The translations under genes and the position numbers were made by a program. A stretch of 9,613 nucleotides of DNA, from NCBI GenBank assembly GCA_007129055.1, contig SKWE01000090.1, positions 1 to 9,613 on the forward strand, written 5' to 3'. Below, in pieces: positions 6,729-9,613 of this stretch. Position 1 is the stretch's first letter. Each line of letters opens with the position of its first letter. Origin of the DNA: Syntrophomonadaceae bacterium (GTDB lineage Bacteria > Bacillota > Dethiobacteria > DTU022). The notes under the pieces are model-generated. The model had not been told where the DNA came from, searched no databases, and saw nothing but the letters and a program-made list of their open reading frames with translations.

Positions 6729-7555
6729 TGGAGTTGACAAAAAACATCACTCTTGGGGTATACCTGCCTGGTGAAACATATATTCACAATCTGGATCCGA
6801 GAACAAAAATTATAGCTGCTGCCATACTGATAACCCTGCTGCTTTTCATCAAATCTTACCTGGCTTACGCTATATTCCTATTTTTAATCATTGCCATACT
6901 GGTTATAGCAACCATACCACCCGGTTATGCATTTTCCGGTTTAAAACCCATGCTGCCGATTTTAGTGCTTATGTGGCTTTTCCAACTTTTCCTGTATTCC
7001 ACTCCTGACGCAGAGGTAATCGTTTCATGGTGGATTTTTAGTGCTACAGACGCTGGCCTGCACATGGGTAACCTGATCAGTATGCGAGTGCTTTTCCTTT
7101 TTACTGTAACCACAATCCTTACTCTTACAACATCAATAGTCAGCTTAACTGACGGGCTGGAGAGTTTGTTAAATCCTTTAAAAAAGATTGGCCTGCCCTC
7201 ACAGGAACTGGTGATGACCATGATTATTGCCCTGCGTTTCGTTCTAATCCTGGCCGAGGAGTTGGATAAAATTATTAAAGCCCAGATGGCCAGGGGAGTA
7301 GCTTTTGACAGGGGAAATTTTATTCAAAAGACAAAAAGCCTGTTTCCCGTATTCCTTCCTCTTTTTATTAATGCCTTTAAAAGAGCTGAAGAGCTGATCG
7401 TAGCAATGGAAGCAAGAAGTTACACCGGGGGCAAAGGCAGAACAAAAATGAAAACCCTGCACATGGGCAGGGTAGATCTTTTTGCAGGGCTTTTTATACT
7501 ACTTTTCTCCGCACTAATTATCTATGTTATATTAATCGTTCCACCGGTAATCTAA
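6728..7555 (+). CDS. ecfT: ECF transporter transmembrane coupling protein EcfT
   Basis: Membrane scaffold linking the S component to the two ATPases. The 275 residues begin with the family motif LDPRTK at 22-27 and contain about five to six membrane segments (around 28-60, 75-90, 117-138, 245-272 and shorter ones between). The two cytoplasmic coupling helices carry the arginine motifs that dock into the ATPases: ARG at 188-190 (in AQMARG) and ARS at 229-231 (in AMEARSY), followed by the conserved GRT at 237-239. The second motif has Ser where Gly is usual. AGGTGA 7 nt before the ATG is a fair ribosome binding site inside the end of ecfA2. Its TAA overlaps the stop codon of the convergent fusion gene, leaving no room for an intergenic terminator. 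Confidence 0.95.
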   Translation: MELTKNITLGVYLPGETYIHNLDPRTKIIAAAILITLLLFIKSYLAYAIFLFLIIAILVIATIPPGYAFSGLKPMLPILVLMWLFQLFLYSTPDAEVIVSWWIFSATDAGLHMGNLISMRVLFLFTVTTILTLTTSIVSLTDGLESLLNPLKKIGLPSQELVMTMIIALRFVLILAEELDKIIKAQMARGVAFDRGNFIQKTKSLFPVFLPLFINAFKRAEELIVAMEARSYTGGKGRTKMKTLHMGRVDLFAGLFILLFSALIIYVILIVPPVI

Positions 7556-9153
7556 TTCAGAGGACAGCCAAATGAAGTCCCAACAGCCATGGCTGCTTTT
7601 ACCTGTTCGCTTTCAGGATCTACCCTTCGAGTTCCTATCACTGCCTCAGCCAGTGTGGCAGATTCAATTTTATTGCCCCTGATGCAAACCATCCTGTTAT
7701 ATTTTTTTTCATGGAACAGCTCTGCAGCTTTAACTCCAAAGCGTGTTGCAAGAACACGATCATAAGAAGTTGGACTGCCACCCCTTTGGAGGTGACCAAG
7801 AACAGTCGCCCTGCTTTCCATACCTGTTAGCCTCTCTATTTCCCTTGAGACCTGTTCTCCTATTCCACCTAACCGTTTAACACTTCCCTTTTGTTTGTAC
7901 AGAGGTTCTTCACCTCTAGGATGCGCACCCTCGGCAACTACTATGATGCTGAATTTTTTACCCCTGCTGCGGCGATCCATTATTTTATCCACGATACAGG
8001 AATACTGGAAAGGAAGTTCGGGAATCAGGATTATATCTCCTCCACCAGCCATACCGGCCTGCAGGGCAATCCAGCCCGCATAGCGACCCATAACTTCAAC
8101 AACCATTACCCTGTGATGTGATTCTGCCGTGGTGTGAATTTTATCAATTGCTTCGGTTGCGGTTGTTACAGCAGAATCGAAACCGAAAGTTACATCAGTG
8201 GCGGGTAGATCATTGTCAATTGTTTTAGGGATACCAATTATCGGCACTCCAAGTTCGCTGAATCGATGGGCAAGAAGTAGACTGCCGTCACCACCTATTA
8301 CTACCAGGCATTCAATCCCCCGGTTTTTTAAATTTTTTATGGCATCTGCAGAACGGTCTTCTCCCGTATTGTTATAATCTGAACCTTCCGGCCGGTAATC
8401 AAAGGGATTATCCCTGTTTGATGTGCCCAGGATAGTCCCGCCGCGGTTCAATATGCCGGAAACTGCATAATCGTCAATTACGCAACCATCGTTTTCAACC
8501 AGGCCTTTAAAACCGTTATTAAAACCGACTACCTGGTAGTTATATTGATAGCCTGCGCCTTTAACAACTGCCCTGATGACAGCGTTCAGGCCGGGACAAT
8601 CTCCGCCACCGGTTAAAACCCCCATCCGGCGAGATTCTTTGATTTCAACTTCACCAACTTTAGCAGTAGCAAGCATTTGCTCCTGCTGTAATTTATCATT
8701 TTTTCCTTCACCATCATCACAGGGTATGGCATGGCGCGCCAGTTGATCACATCTTTGATTAAGCTGGTCGGAACTGTGTCCCTTAACTTTTACCCACTCA
8801 ATTTCGAGTTTATCAGAGAGCTCAAGCAGCTGCAGCCACAATTCGCGATTTTGAACCGGTTCACCTTTACTGGTAATCCAGCCGTTTTTTTGCCATTTTT
8901 CTATCCAGCCCTGGTTAAAGCAGTTAACCAGGTAAGCGCTGTCACTGTGAAGCTTCACCCTATCTCCCGCGGGAATTATTTTCAATGCTTCCACGGCAGC
9001 CCTGAGTTCCATGCGCTGGTTGGTGGTCAGCTGCTCACCGCCGGAAATTTCTTCCTCCAGATCACCGTGCCTGATCACCGCACCCCAGCCTCCCGGGCCG
9101 GGATTTCCCGAACATGCTCCATCGGTATAAACAATATATTCTTCTGTCGGCAA
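7552..9153 (-). CDS. Ribonuclease HI - ATP-type 6-phosphofructokinase fusion protein
   Basis: One open frame of 533 residues joins two complete enzymes. Residues about 1-143 are RNase HI, which cuts RNA in RNA:DNA hybrids: YTDGACSGNPG with D11, E49 in QRMEL, D71 in HSDSAY, KGHS with H126, and D136 in CDQLAR form the full catalytic set. A roughly 33-residue polar linker follows. Residues about 176-533 are a full-length phosphofructokinase (fructose 6-phosphate to 1,6-bisphosphate): TGGGDCPGLN at 181-190, GGDGS at 287-291 (glycine typical of ATP use), PKTIDND at 309-315 with the catalytic aspartate, MGRYAGW at 355-361, AEG near 408 and LGHLQRGGSP near 452-461. The TTG at 9153 is chosen because AGGAGGG sits 7 nt upstream; an in-frame TTG at 9159 would touch the ribosome binding site. 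Internal Met codons at 8676 and 8625 could allow a separate kinase product. I know of no standard family with this domain pairing. Confidence 0.93.
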   Translation of the reverse strand: MPTEEYIVYTDGACSGNPGPGGWGAVIRHGDLEEEISGGEQLTTNQRMELRAAVEALKIIPAGDRVKLHSDSAYLVNCFNQGWIEKWQKNGWITSKGEPVQNRELWLQLLELSDKLEIEWVKVKGHSSDQLNQRCDQLARHAIPCDDGEGKNDKLQQEQMLATAKVGEVEIKESRRMGVLTGGGDCPGLNAVIRAVVKGAGYQYNYQVVGFNNGFKGLVENDGCVIDDYAVSGILNRGGTILGTSNRDNPFDYRPEGSDYNNTGEDRSADAIKNLKNRGIECLVVIGGDGSLLLAHRFSELGVPIIGIPKTIDNDLPATDVTFGFDSAVTTATEAIDKIHTTAESHHRVMVVEVMGRYAGWIALQAGMAGGGDIILIPELPFQYSCIVDKIMDRRSRGKKFSIIVVAEGAHPRGEEPLYKQKGSVKRLGGIGEQVSREIERLTGMESRATVLGHLQRGGSPTSYDRVLATRFGVKAAELFHEKKYNRMVCIRGNKIESATLAEAVIGTRRVDPESEQVKAAMAVGTSFGCPLN

Positions 9154-9160
9154 GAGCAAA

Positions 9161-9167
9161 CCCTCCT
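9161..9167 (-). promoter_or_regulatory. Ribosome binding site that fixes the TTG start of the fusion gene
   Basis: AGGAGGG on the minus strand lies 7 nt before the TTG at 9153 but only 1 nt before the in-frame TTG at 9159. Spacing therefore selects 9153 as the likely start, giving a protein that begins Met-Pro-Thr-Glu-Glu-Tyr. Confidence 0.75.
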
Positions 9168-9227
9168 GTTATAAAAATCCTTGCTAAAGCAACATTCATA
9201 TTCATGGTTCTTGTCACTAAGTAGAAA

Positions 9228-9433
9228 CCTTACCAGCAGGGATTATTACCGGTTACGTCACAGGAAATAGCAACGGTTCAGCTTCAGGCCTCCGCTTAGG
9301 CTGCCCTCGAGACGCGTCATCCGTAACTTGGCTCTCGGCGGCCTGCGTCCGTGCAGGCCGGCCTGCTCCAACCTTTGCTTCACCTGCTATTGTCACTGTG
9401 ACTCCACAATGGTAATTATCCCTGCCGGTAAGG
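9228..9433. repeat. Long imperfect inverted repeat, candidate MITE or structured element
   Basis: The 362 bp between the fusion gene and the UPF0182 stop hold no gene. Within them, 9228-9250 and 9411-9433 are inverted arms matching at 21 of 23 positions (CCTTACC[A/G]GCAGGGAT[T/A]ATTACC). Matching continues inward with gaps through GTCACAG and AATAGCA blocks (9257-9272 against 9385-9402), and weaker similarity extends outward to about 9218 and 9445. The centre is GC-richer and holds an 8-bp perfect hairpin, CGGCCTGC/GCAGGCCG (9339-9346, 9353-9360), next to a 14-bp palindrome at 9353-9366. Terminal inverted arms without a coding frame fit a MITE; a long hairpin RNA in the fusion gene's leader is the alternative. 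No clear target-site duplication was seen. Confidence 0.65.
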
Positions 9434-9480
9434 CTTTTAGTTAACTCTACCTTACACAGCCAACTTAAGAAACTAATACC

Positions 9481-9528
9481 AAAAAACTCGATACTTCAGC
9501 AGGCAAGGCAACTCTTTACCTTGCGAGT
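9481..9528 (-). terminator. Putative intrinsic terminator of the UPF0182 gene
   Basis: On the minus strand GCAAGGTAA (9524-9516) pairs with TTGCCTTGC (9511-9503) around an AGAG tetraloop, a 9-bp stem with one G-U pair, and it includes the stop codon. ACTCG (9528-9524) can also pair with CGAGT (9490-9486), after which comes a T run. The T run is 14 nt from the inner hairpin, so the outer pairing, which competes for base 9524, would be needed for a classic terminator shape. Confidence 0.5.
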
Positions 9529-9613
9529 CTTTCCAGGTCACTTAAAATTCTTTCAAGTTCCTGGATCTTCTCGCCGTAGCCTGCCCAATCACCCTGCTGC
9601 TGGGCCTGTAAGG
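9516..9613 (-). CDS. UPF0182 family membrane protein (C-terminal fragment)
   Basis: Only the last 31 residues lie in the window, ending at a TAA at 9516-9518. The tail reads QQQGDWAGYGEKIQELERIL and continues into a short leucine/glutamate-rich amphipathic helix. This matches the conserved C-terminus of UPF0182 (COG1615) proteins, where a GDWAxYGE turn is followed by a terminal helix. These are large membrane proteins of unknown function, usually 800-1000 residues, so nearly all of the gene lies to the right. The call rests on this short motif alone. Confidence 0.7.
   Translation of the reverse strand, partial: LQAQQQGDWAGYGEKIQELERILSDLERLAR

Noticed and set aside
8731..9174. Plus-strand open frame of 147 codons opposite the RNase HI domain
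   Set aside because: It lies antisense to a domain with complete catalytic motifs, shows no recognisable protein features and no convincing start signal.
9154..9227. Sigma-70 promoter for the fusion gene
   Set aside because: TTGCTT and TATAAC are present on the minus strand but only 13 nt apart, and other hexamer pairs are poor, so no promoter is called.
9311..9318. GACGCGTC palindrome as a separate regulatory site
   Set aside because: It lies in the middle of the long inverted repeat and is only 8 bp, so it is better treated as part of that element.

Overview
The window looks like chromosomal DNA from an anaerobic Bacillota (Firmicutes, Clostridia-like) bacterium. This rests on the Gram-positive gene repertoire (ComEC, an ECF vitamin-type transporter with two different ATPases, a group III-like phosphofructokinase, UPF0182), strong GGAGG-type ribosome binding sites, several TTG starts and intrinsic terminators. 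The genus cannot be told from the sequence. No rRNA, tRNA, CRISPR array or transposase gene was seen.

Layout. Bases 1-1907 (minus) hold most of comEC, the DNA-uptake channel, cut at its C-terminus by the window edge. Upstream of it on the same strand is a translationally coupled pair: a small DUF3311-like membrane protein (3450-3707) and a sodium:solute symporter (1963-3453). Next, still on the minus strand, is a small lipoprotein gene (3887-4300) with its own intrinsic terminator. Bases 4301-4485 are a divergent intergenic region with two perfect inverted repeats. From 4486 to 7555 (plus) runs a compact four-gene operon for a complete ECF transporter: S component, EcfA1, EcfA2 and EcfT. Its last stop codon overlaps the stop codon of a convergent gene (7552-9153, minus) that encodes ribonuclease HI and 6-phosphofructokinase in one uninterrupted reading frame. 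Bases 9154-9515 carry no gene but contain a roughly 206-bp imperfect inverted repeat that looks like a MITE or a long structured element. The right edge (9516-9613, minus) is the C-terminal tail of a UPF0182 membrane protein.

How the genes work together. The ECF operon should form one self-contained importer: the S component captures a small molecule, probably a vitamin or related compound not identifiable here, EcfT couples, and EcfA1/EcfA2 hydrolyse ATP. The symporter and its small partner are a separate, sodium-driven uptake system. The most unusual things are the RNase HI-phosphofructokinase fusion, the ECF ATPase pair in which every non-consensus catalytic residue falls in the same composite ATP site, and the long inverted repeat upstream of the fusion gene.
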